From: Actinobaculum sp. 313
GTDB taxonomy: Bacteria > Actinomycetota > Actinomycetes > Actinomycetales > Actinomycetaceae
Direction: 5' to 3'
Assembly (NCBI RefSeq): GCF_003073475.1
Contig: NZ_CP029033.1
Location: forward strand, 806,001-870,000
DNA length: 64,000 bases
The notes under the pieces are model-generated. The model did not search any database. It saw nothing but the letters and a program-made list of their open reading frames with translations, and had not been told where the DNA came from. Shown here piece by piece: positions 48,482 to 57,911 of this stretch (within the stretch, counting starts at the first letter, position 1; every line of letters starts with the position of its first letter). The position numbers were made by a program, and so were the translations under genes.

Positions 48482-48560
48482 TTGGCAGAAGACGTGGGGC
48501 AGGGTGCTTCCACAATGTCAACGTCACGGTCGGCCCGTGCTTTTGGTAGAAGACGTGGGG
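48482..48560 (+). repeat. Direct repeat pair, 61-bp period
   Basis: An 18-base sequence TTGGCAGAAGACGTGGGG at 48482-48499 recurs with one mismatch at 48543-48560, between the divergent dehydrogenase and GntR genes. The bases between are not similar. Confidence 0.6.
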
Positions 48561-48600
48561 GCGAGTGGCGCTTATCGGTGAACGAATCAGAATGCAACGG

Positions 48601-48606
48601 TAAAAT
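48601..48606 (+). promoter_or_regulatory. -10 box of the gntR-family gene (leaderless)
   Basis: TAAAAT lies 6 bases before the ATG at 48613. A poor -35 GTGAAC lies 17 bases upstream. No ribosome binding site. Confidence 0.45.
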
Positions 48607-48612
48607 GGCGCC

Positions 48613-49404
48613 ATGCCAACGCAACAAGCGCCGGTCGAGGCCATCGATACCGCCTCGGCCTTGCCGTATTATCACCAGCTGAAGACGATTCTGCGGGCGA
48701 GAGTCGAGCGGGAAGGGCTTGTGGCCGGCGACAGGCTGTGGTCGGATAACGAGGTCAGTCAGGAATACGGCGTGTCCCGCAGTGTTGTGCGGCAGGCGCT
48801 AGCCGAACTCGAGAACGAGGGCCTGCTCGAACGCATTAGGGGCAAAGGCACGTTCCTGGCCCGTGAACGCCGCGACCACGGCCTGGCCCAATCGCTGCAG
48901 GGCCTGTACGCACATGCGCAAAAGGCTGGCATCACGCTGGAGAGTGAAGTGTTGCGGCAGGAGATCGTGGCGGCGGGGGAGGTGGTGGCGGAGGCGCTTG
49001 CGCTTCCCATACACGCGCCCGTCTTCGTGCTGGAGCGTGTGCGGCGCGCGGAGGGCGAGCCGTGGGCGCGCACCACCACCTGGCTTCCGGCCGCACTGTT
49101 TCCCGGCATTGAGAAGAGAGACTTCTGCCAGAGTTCCCTGTACAGGATTCTGTCGGACGACTACGGCCTCACGATGGGCACGGCTCGCCGGTCGATCGAG
49201 GCGGTACTGGCCACCGAGGAGATCGCGGCTTCGCTTGAGGTGGAGGAAGGCGCTCCACTGCTACGCATCCGGTCCGTTCTGTGTGACGAGCAGGGGCGGC
49301 CAATTGAGGCGTTCACGGCCTACCATCGCGGCGATACGAGCCGCTTCGACATCATCGTCGGCAAGGAACTGGACTCGGCCGCGGTGACGATAGAGCATGC
49401 CTGA
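48613..49404 (+). CDS. GntR-family transcriptional regulator (HutC/UTRA type)
   Basis: 263 residues. Winged-helix DNA-binding domain at about 15-85 (LPYYHQLKTILRARVEREGL, then DNEVSQEYGVSRSVVRQALA and a wing RIRGKGTFLA). UTRA ligand-binding domain at about 95-255 (PVFVLERVRRAEGEPWARTTTWLP shows the usual ligand loop). Divergent from the sugar operon, so it most likely represses it until a pathway sugar phosphate binds. ATG start, apparently leaderless. Confidence 0.92.
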   Translation: MPTQQAPVEAIDTASALPYYHQLKTILRARVEREGLVAGDRLWSDNEVSQEYGVSRSVVRQALAELENEGLLERIRGKGTFLARERRDHGLAQSLQGLYAHAQKAGITLESEVLRQEIVAAGEVVAEALALPIHAPVFVLERVRRAEGEPWARTTTWLPAALFPGIEKRDFCQSSLYRILSDDYGLTMGTARRSIEAVLATEEIAASLEVEEGAPLLRIRSVLCDEQGRPIEAFTAYHRGDTSRFDIIVGKELDSAAVTIEHA

Positions 49405-49469
49405 GTGTGCGCGTCGGGAGAACGTGGCGCTGCCCACGTGTAGGCCCCGCCACTATTGGACGATATGGC

Positions 49470-49499
49470 TTGCCTGTTCAGCGCGCCTTTTGGCATACT
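49470..49499 (+). promoter_or_regulatory. Promoter of the S10 operon
   Basis: TTGCCT (49470-49475), 18-base spacer, CATACT (49494-49499). The leader of about 165 bases begins with a 14-base palindrome GGCTCGGCCGAGCC (49513-49526), possibly for regulation by a ribosomal protein. Confidence 0.5.
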
Positions 49500-49670
49500 A
49501 AACAAGTTGCTCGGCTCGGCCGAGCCAGGAACTTCGCCGGGGCTCCGTGTTACCGGTGTGAAAAAAGGGTTCATCGAAATCTGCAATAGGGCTTGTGCTG
49601 GTGGTAACGTCGCGACACGCCCGAGTGCGGGTACCGGTGATCACCACGGTAGAGAGAGGTAGACGACGCC

Positions 49671-49979
49671 ATGGCGGGACAAAAGATCCGCATCCGGCTC
49701 AAGTCATATGACCACGAGGTCATTGATAGTGCGGCGAAGAAGCTCGTCGACGAAGTGACGCGTACCGGCGCAAGTGTGGTCGGTCCGGTGCCACTGCCGA
49801 CGGAAAAGAACGTTTTCTGCGTTATTCGTTCACCCCACAAGTACAAGGACAGCCGCGAGCATTTCGAGATGCGCACGCATAAGCGGCTCATCGACATTGT
49901 CGACCCGACGCTTAAGACGATCGACACGCTGCGGCGTCTCGATCTTCCGGCCGACGTTAACGTTGAAATCAAGCTCTGA
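49671..49979 (+). CDS. rpsJ: 30S ribosomal protein S10
   Basis: 102 residues; first gene of the S10 operon, also a NusG partner in transcription coupling. Begins [21 protein letters not shown], with the long RNA-binding loop [21 protein letters not shown] and an end typical of the family ([11 protein letters not shown]). Ten bases to rplC. Confidence 0.98.
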   Translation: MAGQKIRIRLKSYDHEVIDSAAKKLVDEVTRTGASVVGPVPLPTEKNVFCVIRSPHKYKDSREHFEMRTHKRLIDIVDPTLKTIDTLRRLDLPADVNVEIKL

Positions 49980-49989
49980 GGTAACGCAC

Positions 49990-50655
49990 ATGAACTCCAA
50001 GCAGGTCACTGCCGGTGCGCCCGTGAAGGCGCTAATCGGCACCAAGCTGGGAATGACCCAGCTGTGGGATGAGGCGGGGCGCCTCATCCCGATCACGGTC
50101 GTCAGAGTCGGCACCAATGTCGTCACGCAGATTCGCACCCCCGAGACGGACGGCTACTCCGCCGTTCAGCTTGCCTCGGGTGAGTTGAAGACGAAGAACG
50201 TGACGAAGCCGCTGCAAGGCCATTTCGACAAGGCCGGGGTTGCGCCGCGTCGCAGCCTCGCCGAGGTGCGCACATCCGATGCGCAGGATTACGAACTCGG
50301 TCAGGAGCTGGGAGCGGACCTCTTTGAGGCCGGCCAGCTCGTCGACGTCGTCGGTACCTCCAAGGGCAAGGGCTTCGCCGGTGTTATGAAGCGGCACGGC
50401 TTCGCCGGCGTTTCGGCATCTCACGGTGCGCATCGCAATCACCGTAAGCCGGGCTCCATCGGCGCCTGCGCTACACCGTCACGCGTTTTCCGCGGTCTTC
50501 GTATGGCAGGCCGCATGGGAAGCGACCGCGTAACAGTCCAGAACCTGCTCGTTCACGCTGTGGATGCCGAGAAGGGTGTCCTTCTCCTTGCCGGCCCGAT
50601 CCCCGGCAACAAGGGCGGCACAGTCGTGGTTCGCACCGCTGTGAAGGGAGCCTGA
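49990..50655 (+). CDS. rplC: 50S ribosomal protein L3
   Basis: 221 residues; reaches the peptidyl-transferase centre. I start it at ATG 49990 ([20 protein letters not shown]). The tip loop contains [20 protein letters not shown] and the signature [13 protein letters not shown]. The frame is open upstream within rpsJ, without homology. Confidence 0.97.
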   Translation: MNSKQVTAGAPVKALIGTKLGMTQLWDEAGRLIPITVVRVGTNVVTQIRTPETDGYSAVQLASGELKTKNVTKPLQGHFDKAGVAPRRSLAEVRTSDAQDYELGQELGADLFEAGQLVDVVGTSKGKGFAGVMKRHGFAGVSASHGAHRNHRKPGSIGACATPSRVFRGLRMAGRMGSDRVTVQNLLVHAVDAEKGVLLLAGPIPGNKGGTVVVRTAVKGA

Positions 50656-50657
50656 AC

Positions 50658-51305
50658 ATGGCAGAGTCCCGCAAAGTAGACGTTATTGACGTGACCGGCG
50701 AAGTCAGTGGCTCGGCAACGCTGCCGGCTGAGCTTTTCGACGTCGATGTGAATATCCCGCTGATTCATCAGGTTGTGGTGGCGCAGCTCGCAGCCGCGCG
50801 CCAGGGTACGCATTCCACCAAGACGCGCGGTGACGTGCGCGGTGGCGGCAAGAAGCCGTACCGCCAGAAGGGCACCGGCAGGGCACGGCAAGGATCGATT
50901 CGCGCTCCGCATTTCACCGGCGGCGGCACGGTTCACGGTCCGCAGCCGCGCAGCTACGCCCAGCGCACCCCCAAGAAGATGATCGCCGCCGCCCTGCGGC
51001 AGGCGCTTTCTGATCGGGCGCGTAACGGTCGCATTCATGTGGTCACGGCCTTCCTGGAAGGGGAGCAGCCCTCTACAAAGAGCGCGCTGACCCAACTGCA
51101 TCGGGTTGTTGACGAGCGCGACGCCCTCGTCGCAATCGCTCGCGGAGACGAGCTGTCACAGCTCTCACTGCGCAACGCTCCCGAAGCACACGTTATCTAT
51201 GTTGACCAGCTCAACACGTACGACGTCCTCGTCGCCGACGACGTCGTCTTCACGGAAGATGCGCTGAGCGCCTACGTGGAGAAGAGCGGCAAGGAGGAGA
51301 AGTGA
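50658..51305 (+). CDS. rplD: 50S ribosomal protein L4
   Basis: 215 residues; lines the exit tunnel with its extended loop ([20 protein letters not shown], then [15 protein letters not shown]), the region of macrolide-resistance changes. No obvious change seen. Two bases after rplC; the stop overlaps rplW (GTGA). Confidence 0.97.
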   Translation: MAESRKVDVIDVTGEVSGSATLPAELFDVDVNIPLIHQVVVAQLAAARQGTHSTKTRGDVRGGGKKPYRQKGTGRARQGSIRAPHFTGGGTVHGPQPRSYAQRTPKKMIAAALRQALSDRARNGRIHVVTAFLEGEQPSTKSALTQLHRVVDERDALVAIARGDELSQLSLRNAPEAHVIYVDQLNTYDVLVADDVVFTEDALSAYVEKSGKEEK

Positions 51306-51616
51306 GCGAGAACGTCAGCTTCTGGAACAAGCATCCGCAGGACGTCATTCTGCAGCCGGTGGCCACCGAGAAGTCGGCCCGGCTCGAAGACGAGGGTAAG
51401 TACACCTTCTTGGTCGACCCGCGGGCAAACAAGACGGAGATCAAGCAGGCCATCGAGGCGATCTTCAATGTGAAGGTCGCGTCGGTGAACACGCAGAACC
51501 GTCAGGGTAAGACCGTTCGCACCCGCACGGGGGTGGGCCGCCGCAAGAACACCAAGCGTGCGATTGTGACGCTCAGCGAAGGCACCATCGACATTTACGG
51601 TGACATCGTCGGCTGA
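51302..51616 (+). CDS. rplW: 50S ribosomal protein L23
   Basis: 104 residues; at the tunnel exit, docking site for trigger factor and SRP. Contains [20 protein letters not shown] and the loop [23 protein letters not shown] start overlapping rplD. Confidence 0.97.
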   Translation: MSENVSFWNKHPQDVILQPVATEKSARLEDEGKYTFLVDPRANKTEIKQAIEAIFNVKVASVNTQNRQGKTVRTRTGVGRRKNTKRAIVTLSEGTIDIYGDIVG

Positions 51617-51649
51617 GGCCGCGAGCGAAAAGATTGAGGATCTGAACTC

Positions 51650-52482
51650 ATGGGAATTCGTAAGTACAAGCCGACGACCCCGGGTCGTCGCGGTGCGAGC
51701 GTTGCCGACTTCGCGGAGATCACCCGATCGACGCCGGAGAAGTCGCTGCTGCGCCCGTTGACCAAGTCCGGTGGTCGCAATAACCACGGTCGTGTTACCA
51801 CACGGCATCGCGGCGGTGGCCATAAGCGCCGTTACCGCCTCATCGACTTCCGCCGCTGGGACAAGGACGGGGTACCCGCGAAGGTCGCGCATATCGAGTA
51901 CGACCCGAACCGCACCGCCCGTATCGCCCTGCTCCACTACGTGGACGGCGAGAAGCGTTACATCCTGGCGCCGAAGAACCTGCGGCAGGGTGACATGGTG
52001 GAAAACGGTCCGAATGCGGATATCAAGCCGGGCAACAATCTGCCGCTGCGCAACATTCCGGTGGGTACCACCGTGCACTGCGTGGAGCTACAGCCCTGGG
52101 CGGTGCAAAGATCGCGCGCAGCGCTGGCACCTCCGTGCAGCTGGTTGCTCGTGAGGGGCGCTACGCTCAGCTGCGTATGCCCTCCGGTGAAATCCGCAAT
52201 GTTGACGCACGTTGCCGCGCCTGCGTGGGCGAAGTCGGCAACGCCGAACAGTCCAATATCAACTGGGGCAAGGCAGGCCGCATGCGCTGGAAGGGCGTCC
52301 GCCCAACCGTCCGCGGTGTCGTTATGAACCCGGTTGACCACCCGCACGGCGGTGGCGAGGGCAAGACCTCCGGTGGCCGTCACCCGGTCAGCCCGTGGGG
52401 TAAGCCCGAGGGCCGCACCCGCCGTCCCAACAAGGCCAGCGACAAGCTCATTGTGCGCCGTCGCAAGACCGGCAATCGCTGA
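51650..52482 (+). CDS. rplB: 50S ribosomal protein L2 (apparent frameshift)
   Basis: 277 residues after repair; essential for peptidyl-transferase assembly. N-terminal part [20 protein letters not shown] to HCVELQP; C-terminal part [20 protein letters not shown] with the conserved [13 protein letters not shown]. The break is at GGG 52098-52100; a fourth G reconnects the frames but leaves Trp where relatives have Gly (QPGGGAK), so the base before the run may also be miscalled. Confidence 0.95.
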
Positions 52483-52495
52483 GAGAGGATGAGCA

Positions 52496-52777
52496 ATGCC
52501 GCGTAGTCTGAAGAAGGGCCCCTTCGTTGACGACCACCTCATGAAGAAGGTGGACGAGCAGAACGAGAAGGGAACGAAGAACGTTATCAAGACCTGGTCA
52601 CGCCGTTCGGTCATCACCCCCGATTTCCTCGGGCACACCTTCGCGGTGCACGATGGCCGTAAGCACGTGCCGGTATTCGTTACGGAATCCATGGTCGGCC
52701 ACAAGCTCGGGGAGTTCGCCCCGACCCGTACATTCCGCGGGCACGAGAAGGACGACCGCAAGGGCCGCCGCCGCTGA
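52496..52777 (+). CDS. rpsS: 30S ribosomal protein S19
   Basis: 93 residues; head of the 30S subunit, with S13. Begins [19 protein letters not shown] and contains the signature [27 protein letters not shown] precedes the ATG. Confidence 0.98.
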   Translation: MPRSLKKGPFVDDHLMKKVDEQNEKGTKNVIKTWSRRSVITPDFLGHTFAVHDGRKHVPVFVTESMVGHKLGEFAPTRTFRGHEKDDRKGRRR

Positions 52778-52809
52778 GCGGGCCTGAGAGAAGAGAGTTA
52801 GGCAGGAAC

Positions 52810-53190
52810 ATGGAAGCCAAGGCGCAGGCGCGATACGTGCGCGTTACGCCCCGCAAGGCCCGGCGCGTCGTGGATGTTATCCGCGGCAAGCGCGTCCAGG
52901 ATGCGGTCGACGTGCTGCGTTTCGCACCACAGGGGGCGGCACAGCCCGTCCTGAAGATTGTTGAGTCGGCCGTTGCGAACGCCCGTTACGCGGCGGAGCA
53001 GGCCGGTGAGCGTTTCGATGAGGGCGATCTCTACATTCAGGCGGTATACGCCGATGAGGGGCCCACTATGAAGCGAATCCAGCCGCGTGCGCAGGGGCGT
53101 GCAAATCGCATCCTCAAGCGCACTAGCCATATCACCGTTGTTGTCGGCGACGAACCCGTCGCCACCGGAAAGAAGAGGAGGACCCGATAG
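52810..53190 (+). CDS. rplV: 50S ribosomal protein L22
   Basis: 126 residues; lines the exit tunnel. Contains [19 protein letters not shown] and the beta-hairpin region [20 protein letters not shown]. The stop overlaps the rpsC GTG (TAGTG). Confidence 0.97.
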   Translation: MEAKAQARYVRVTPRKARRVVDVIRGKRVQDAVDVLRFAPQGAAQPVLKIVESAVANARYAAEQAGERFDEGDLYIQAVYADEGPTMKRIQPRAQGRANRILKRTSHITVVVGDEPVATGKKRRTR

Positions 53191-54032
53191 TGGGCCAGAA
53201 GGTCAACCCGACCGGGTTCCGACTCGGAATCACCACTGATCACCGCTCGAAGTGGTTCGCGGACTCGGTGAAGCCGGGGCAGCGTTACGCCGACTTCGTG
53301 GCGGAGGATATTCAGATCCGCCGCATGATTGAAAAGACGCTGGAGCGCGCCGGCATCTCGCGCGTCAACATTGAGCGTCGCGCCGAGCGTGTCGTCGTCG
53401 ATATCCACACTGCCCGCCCGGGAATCGTGATTGGTCGGCGTGGTGCGGAGGCCGACCGTCTGCGCGGGGATCTCGAGAAGCTGACCGGCAAGTCGATTCA
53501 GCTCAATATTCTCGAAGTGAAGAATCCCGAGGCGGACGCACAGCTCGTCGCTCAGGGCATCGCGGAACAGCTCGCATCGCGTGTTTCCTTCCGCCGTGCC
53601 ATGCGCAAGGGAATTCAATCGGCGCAGCGCGCCGGCGCACGCGGTATTCGCGTGCAGTGCTCCGGGCGCCTCGGCGGCGCCGAGATGTCTCGTTCGGAGT
53701 TCTACCGCGAGGGACGGGTGCCGCTGCACACGCTGCGGGCAAACATCGACTACGGCTTCTACGAGGCACGTACCACCTTCGGCAGGATCGGCGTTAAGGT
53801 GTGGATCTACCGTGGCGATATGACCGACGCCGAGTACTACCGCTCGCAGGCCGAGGCCCCGCGTGGGCGCGGACGCGGCGAGCGTCGCGGACGGCGCGGT
53901 GAGCGGCAGGGCCGCGGCCAGCAGGCGCAGCAGCGCTCTGCACAGAGTACCGAACAGGCGGCAAGCGAGGCTCCGGCGGCCGCTCCGGCTGCGGAGTCCG
54001 CAGAGGCTACCACCACAGGAACGGAGGCCTGA
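53190..54032 (+). CDS. rpsC: 30S ribosomal protein S3
   Basis: 280 residues; mRNA entry helicase with S4/S5. Begins [16 protein letters not shown] domain with [19 protein letters not shown]; second domain with [22 protein letters not shown]-terminal tail of about 60 residues is Arg/Gly then Ala/Glu rich, as in actinobacteria. GTG start overlapping rplV. Confidence 0.97.
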   Translation: MGQKVNPTGFRLGITTDHRSKWFADSVKPGQRYADFVAEDIQIRRMIEKTLERAGISRVNIERRAERVVVDIHTARPGIVIGRRGAEADRLRGDLEKLTGKSIQLNILEVKNPEADAQLVAQGIAEQLASRVSFRRAMRKGIQSAQRAGARGIRVQCSGRLGGAEMSRSEFYREGRVPLHTLRANIDYGFYEARTTFGRIGVKVWIYRGDMTDAEYYRSQAEAPRGRGRGERRGRRGERQGRGQQAQQRSAQSTEQAASEAPAAAPAAESAEATTTGTEA

Positions 54033-54034
54033 AC

Positions 54035-54451
54035 ATGCTGATTCCTCGTCGCACAAAATGGCGCAAGCAGCACCGTCCCGGGCGTAAGGGTATGGCCAAG
54101 GGCGGTACGCGGTTGGCTTTCGGTGACTTCGGCATCCAGGCGCTTGAGCCCGCCTACGTCACCAACCGGCAGATCGAGGCGGCCCGTATCGCCATGACGC
54201 GTCACGTCAAGCGTGGAGGCAAGATCTGGATCAACATCTTCCCGGATCGCCCGCTGACCAAGAAGGCGCTCGGCCTACGAATGGGCTCCGGTAAAGGCCC
54301 GGTAGAGACCTGGGTGGCAAATGTTAAGCCGGGGCGGGTCATGTTCGAGATGGGCGGCGTCGACGAGACGTTGGCGCGCGAGGCCATGAGCCGCGCCATG
54401 CACAAGCTGCCCATGAAGACGCGTTTCATCGCACGTGAGGAGGCTGAGTGA
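54035..54451 (+). CDS. rplP: 50S ribosomal protein L16
   Basis: 138 residues; helps tRNA seat in the A and P sites. Begins [20 protein letters not shown] and contains the signature [20 protein letters not shown]. Two bases after rpsC; stop overlaps rpmC. Confidence 0.98.
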   Translation: MLIPRRTKWRKQHRPGRKGMAKGGTRLAFGDFGIQALEPAYVTNRQIEAARIAMTRHVKRGGKIWINIFPDRPLTKKALGLRMGSGKGPVETWVANVKPGRVMFEMGGVDETLAREAMSRAMHKLPMKTRFIAREEAE

Positions 54452-54681
54452 TGGCTAAGGGACTGACGACTGAAGACCTTGACGCCATGACCGAGGCGGA
54501 ACTGCGCGATAAGCTCAAGGAGTCCAAGGAGGAGCTTTTCAACCTTCGGTTCTCCTCGGTGACGCACCGCCTGGAAGACAGCGGCCGTCTCCGTGAGGTT
54601 CGCCGCGAAATCGCCCGCATTTACACCATCCAGCGCGAACGTGAGCTGGGCATCCGTACCGCTCCGGCGGCGAAGAAGTGA
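54451..54681 (+). CDS. rpmC: 50S ribosomal protein L29
   Basis: 76 residues, two-helix protein at the tunnel exit. Contains [18 protein letters not shown] and the [14 protein letters not shown] helix. ATG at 54451 with GGAGG upstream is preferred over the overlapping GTG at 54448. Confidence 0.96.
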   Translation: MAKGLTTEDLDAMTEAELRDKLKESKEELFNLRFSSVTHRLEDSGRLREVRREIARIYTIQRERELGIRTAPAAKK

Positions 54682-54688
54682 GGTTTCA

Positions 54689-54970
54689 GTGAGCGAACAG
54701 AACACCGCCGAGGCAACTGCCCGCGCGCATCGCAAGGTACAGACCGGTTACGTCGTCTCCGACAAGATGGATAAGACCGTCGTCGTGGAGGTCGAGAATC
54801 GCCGCAAGCATTCGCTGTACGGCAAGGTCATTACCCGCACGAAGCGCGTGAAGGCACACGATGAGAACAACGAGGTGCGCGTGGGCGACCTCGTGCGCAT
54901 CATGGAGACCCGGCCGCTCAGCGCGACCAAGCATTTCCGCGTGGTCGAAGTCATTGAGAAGGCCAAGTGA
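54689..54970 (+). CDS. rpsQ: 30S ribosomal protein S17
   Basis: 93 residues; OB-fold early-assembly protein. Core [20 protein letters not shown] and [21 protein letters not shown] at 54689 chosen ([16 protein letters not shown]); the frame is open upstream inside rpmC. An 82-base gap follows. Confidence 0.96.
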   Translation: MSEQNTAEATARAHRKVQTGYVVSDKMDKTVVVEVENRRKHSLYGKVITRTKRVKAHDENNEVRVGDLVRIMETRPLSATKHFRVVEVIEKAK

Positions 54971-55052
54971 GCCGCAAGCTCACCGATAGAACCCCATCCG
55001 TTCGGCAAGGCTCGCCTGGCGAGAACCGGCACGACGACAGGAGAAATCACAA

Positions 55053-55420
55053 ATGATCCAGCAGGAGACGCGGCTCAACGTCGCCGACAACACGGGTGCG
55101 AAGGAGATCCTTTGCATTCGTGTACTCGGTGGCTCCGGCCGGCGCTACGCCGGAATCGGCGACACGATTGTCGCCACCGTCAAGGATGCTATTCCTGGCG
55201 GAAGTGTTAAGAAGGGCGACGTGGTGAAGGCAGTCGTCGTCCGCACGAAGAAAGAGACCCGTCGCAAGGACGGCTCCTACATCCGATTCGACGAGAATGC
55301 CGCCGTGCTGCTTCGGCCCGACGGCGACCCCGCGGAACACGCATCTTCGGCCCGGTGGGCCGCGAACTGCGCGACAAGCGCTTCATGCGCATCGTTTCGC
55401 TGGCACCGGAGGTGATCTGA
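55053..55420 (+). CDS. rplN: 50S ribosomal protein L14 (apparent frameshift)
   Basis: 122 residues after repair; contacts the 30S subunit. Begins [20 protein letters not shown]. The frame breaks at CCCC 55328-55331; a fifth C gives [20 protein letters not shown], ending LAPEVI, the invariant L14 end. Its stop then overlaps the rplX ATG (TGATG). Confidence 0.96.
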
Positions 55421-55761
55421 TGGCGAAGATCAAGAAGGACGACCTCGTTCAGGTTATCGCCGGTCGTGACAAGGGCCTGCAGGGCCGGGTGCTCTCGGTT
55501 GATACGAAGCGTCAGCGCGTTGTCGTCGAGGGCGTTATGCGAGTCAGGAAGCACGTGAAAGTCGGGCAGACATCCCGCGGCGGCACAACGGGTGGGATTG
55601 AGACTGTTGAGGCTCCGATCCATATCTCGAACGTGCAGCTGGTTGTGGATGGGAAGCCCACGCGCGTGGGTTACCGCGAGGTCGAGGTTGAGCGTGACGG
55701 ACGGAAGAAGATCGTCCGTGAGCGCATTGGACGTCGCGGTGGGAAGGAGATCGAGCTGTGA
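55420..55761 (+). CDS. rplX: 50S ribosomal protein L24
   Basis: 113 residues; assembly initiator with a KOW motif ([20 protein letters not shown], then RVLSVD). ATG at 55420, overlapping the repaired rplN stop. The stop overlaps the rplE GTG. Confidence 0.97.
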   Translation: MAKIKKDDLVQVIAGRDKGLQGRVLSVDTKRQRVVVEGVMRVRKHVKVGQTSRGGTTGGIETVEAPIHISNVQLVVDGKPTRVGYREVEVERDGRKKIVRERIGRRGGKEIEL

Positions 55762-56314
55762 GCGTGCAGACCGCTCCCGTCTCAAGACGAAGTACCGCGA
55801 GGAGATCATCCCCGCTCTGGAGTCCGAGTTCCACTACTCGAACCCGAACAACGTCGCGAAACTCGAGAAGATCGTTGTGAATATGGGTGTCGGCGACGCC
55901 GCGCGCGACTCGAAGGTTCTCGAGGGCGCCATCGCCGATCTCACGGTGATCACCGGCCAGAAGCCGGCGGTCTCGCGGGCGAAGAAGTCGATCGCCCAGT
56001 TCAAGCTGCGTGAGGGGCAGGCCATTGGCTGCCGCGTCACGCTGCGCGGTGATCGTATGTGGGAATTCCTCGACCGACTGTTGGCGACGGCCCTGCCGCG
56101 TATTCGTGACTTCCGTGGCCTGTCCGATCAGCAGTTCGACGGACACGGGAACTACACCTTTGGTCTTACGGAGCAGACGGTGTTCCATGAGATCAATCAG
56201 GACAAGATCGATCGTGTCCGCGGAATGGATATTACCGTTGTGACGACGGCGAGCAATGACGACGAGGGCCGCGCCCTGCTGCGCCACCTCGGATTCCCCT
56301 TCAAGGAGGCGTGA
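55758..56314 (+). CDS. rplE: 50S ribosomal protein L5 (apparent frameshift near the start)
   Basis: 185 residues after repair; binds 5S rRNA. The GTG at 55758 overlaps the rplX stop (GTGA). The first codons read SVQTAP, then the frame breaks at CCC 55776-55778; a fourth C gives [18 protein letters not shown]. Core [20 protein letters not shown] and [20 protein letters not shown] are intact. The alternative, a start within the downstream frame, has no good start codon nearby. Confidence 0.95.
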
Positions 56315-56316
56315 GC

Positions 56317-56502
56317 ATGGCGAAAACCGCTCTGAAGCAGAAAGCCGCCCGGAAACCGAAGTATGGCGTGCGCGCCTACACGCGCTGCAACCGCTGCGGG
56401 CGTCCTCATTCGGTGTACCGCAAGTTCGGCCTGTGCCGGATTTGCCTGCGCGAGATGGCACTGCGCGGCGAACTGCCCGGTATCAAGAAGTCCAGCTGGT
56501 AA
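56317..56502 (+). CDS. rpsN: 30S ribosomal protein S14, zinc-binding type Z
   Basis: 61 residues; short zinc form. Two CxxC pairs (CNRC and CRIC), ending [12 protein letters not shown] 56317 chosen, 8 bases after AAGGAGG; the GTG at 56311 is too close to that site. Confidence 0.97.
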   Translation: MAKTALKQKAARKPKYGVRAYTRCNRCGRPHSVYRKFGLCRICLREMALRGELPGIKKSSW

Positions 56503-56556
56503 TAACTACGTCGCAGGTCCGCAAGGGAAACCACGACGAGGAAGGGCACAAGCCCA

Positions 56557-56955
56557 ATGTCAATGACTGACCCAATCGCAGACATGCTGACACGTCTGCG
56601 TAACGCCAACTCGGCGTTCCATGAGTCGGTGAGTATGCCGTATTCGAAGCTCAAGGAAAATATCGCAAAGATCCTGGAGCGCGAGGGCTACCTTGCCGGC
56701 TACACCGTCGACGACGCCAAGGTGGGAAAGACTCTCACACTCGTGCTCAAGTACGGTGCGAATCGAGAGCGTGCACTGGCCGGCCTGCGCCGTGTTTCGA
56801 AGCCCGGCCTGCGCGTGTACGCGAAGTCGACTAAACTGCCCAAGGTTCTCGGTGGCCTCGGTGTGGCGATTCTGTCCACCTCATCCGGCCTGCTAACGGA
56901 CCGCGAAGCGAAAGATAAGGGCGTCGGCGGGGAAGTCCTCGCCTACGTCTGGTGA
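56557..56955 (+). CDS. rpsH: 30S ribosomal protein S8
   Basis: 132 residues; binds central-domain 16S rRNA and in many bacteria represses the spc operon. Begins [21 protein letters not shown]-terminal signature [19 protein letters not shown]. Its stop lies 17 bases before the rplF start. Confidence 0.98.
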   Translation: MSMTDPIADMLTRLRNANSAFHESVSMPYSKLKENIAKILEREGYLAGYTVDDAKVGKTLTLVLKYGANRERALAGLRRVSKPGLRVYAKSTKLPKVLGGLGVAILSTSSGLLTDREAKDKGVGGEVLAYVW

Positions 56956-56972
56956 GAGGGGAGGAAGAAGAT

Positions 56973-57509
56973 ATGTCACGTATTGGCAAGCTCCCCATCC
57001 AGGTCCCGGCAGGTGTCGAAGTGAAGATCGACGGCCAGCAGGTTTCCGTCAAGGGCCCGAAGGGCACCTTGGAACACACCGTTGCCGCTCCGATCACCGT
57101 AGCGCTGGACGGCGACTCCGTCGTCGTGTCGCGGCCGAACGATGAGCGGGTGGCACGTTCGCTGCACGGACTGACTCGCACGCTAATCAACAACATGGTG
57201 GTCGGAGTGACCGAGGGTTACTCGAAGGCCATGGAGATTGTCGGCACCGGTTACCGCGTGGTTGCCAAGGGCTCGGATCTCGAGTTCTCGCTCGGCTACT
57301 CGCACACGATTCTCGTGAAGGCTCCGGAGGGCATTAGCTTCCAGGTGGAATCGCCCACGAAGTTCTCCGTTAACGGAATCAACAAGCAACAGGTCGGAGA
57401 GCTGGCGGCCAATATCCGTAAGCTCCGCAAGCCCGAGCCGTACAAGGGCAAGGGTGTGCGTTACGCCGACGAAACCGTTCGCCGCAAGGCCGGAAAGGCT
57501 GGTAAGTGA
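56973..57509 (+). CDS. rplF: 50S ribosomal protein L6
   Basis: 178 residues; near the factor-binding site. Begins [21 protein letters not shown]-terminal signature [23 protein letters not shown] at 56973 behind GAGGGGAGGAAG. Stop overlaps rplR. Confidence 0.98.
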   Translation: MSRIGKLPIQVPAGVEVKIDGQQVSVKGPKGTLEHTVAAPITVALDGDSVVVSRPNDERVARSLHGLTRTLINNMVVGVTEGYSKAMEIVGTGYRVVAKGSDLEFSLGYSHTILVKAPEGISFQVESPTKFSVNGINKQQVGELAANIRKLRKPEPYKGKGVRYADETVRRKAGKAGK

Positions 57510-57880
57510 TGGCAGTGACCGTCAAAGGCAAAGGCAAGTTCATCTCGCGTTCCCGCCGTCACTTCCGTGTCCGCAAGAAGGTTGTGGGTACCGCAGCACG
57601 TCCGCGTCTCGTTGTCACCCGCTCGAATCGGCATATGGTCGCGCAGGTAATAGACGATTCCATCGGTCGTACGCTGGTTTCCGCTTCAACCATGGAGGGC
57701 GACCTGCGCTCCACCGAGGCGAACAAGGTGGACAAGGCGCGCAAGGTCGGCGAGCTCGTTGCGAAGCGTGCTCTCGACGCCGGTATCAATGCTGTGGTTT
57801 TTGACCGCGGTGGAAACAAGTACCACGGCCGGGTCGCGGCCGTGGCGGACGGGGCCCGTGAGGCCGGGCTGACTCTGTGA
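57509..57880 (+). CDS. rplR: 50S ribosomal protein L18
   Basis: 123 residues; binds 5S rRNA with L5. Basic N terminus ([20 protein letters not shown]), then [20 protein letters not shown] and [23 protein letters not shown] 57509 overlaps the rplF stop. Confidence 0.97.
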   Translation: MAVTVKGKGKFISRSRRHFRVRKKVVGTAARPRLVVTRSNRHMVAQVIDDSIGRTLVSASTMEGDLRSTEANKVDKARKVGELVAKRALDAGINAVVFDRGGNKYHGRVAAVADGAREAGLTL

Positions 57881-57911
57881 GTCAGCGAGCACGAGAACAG
57901 AGGATGTACTG

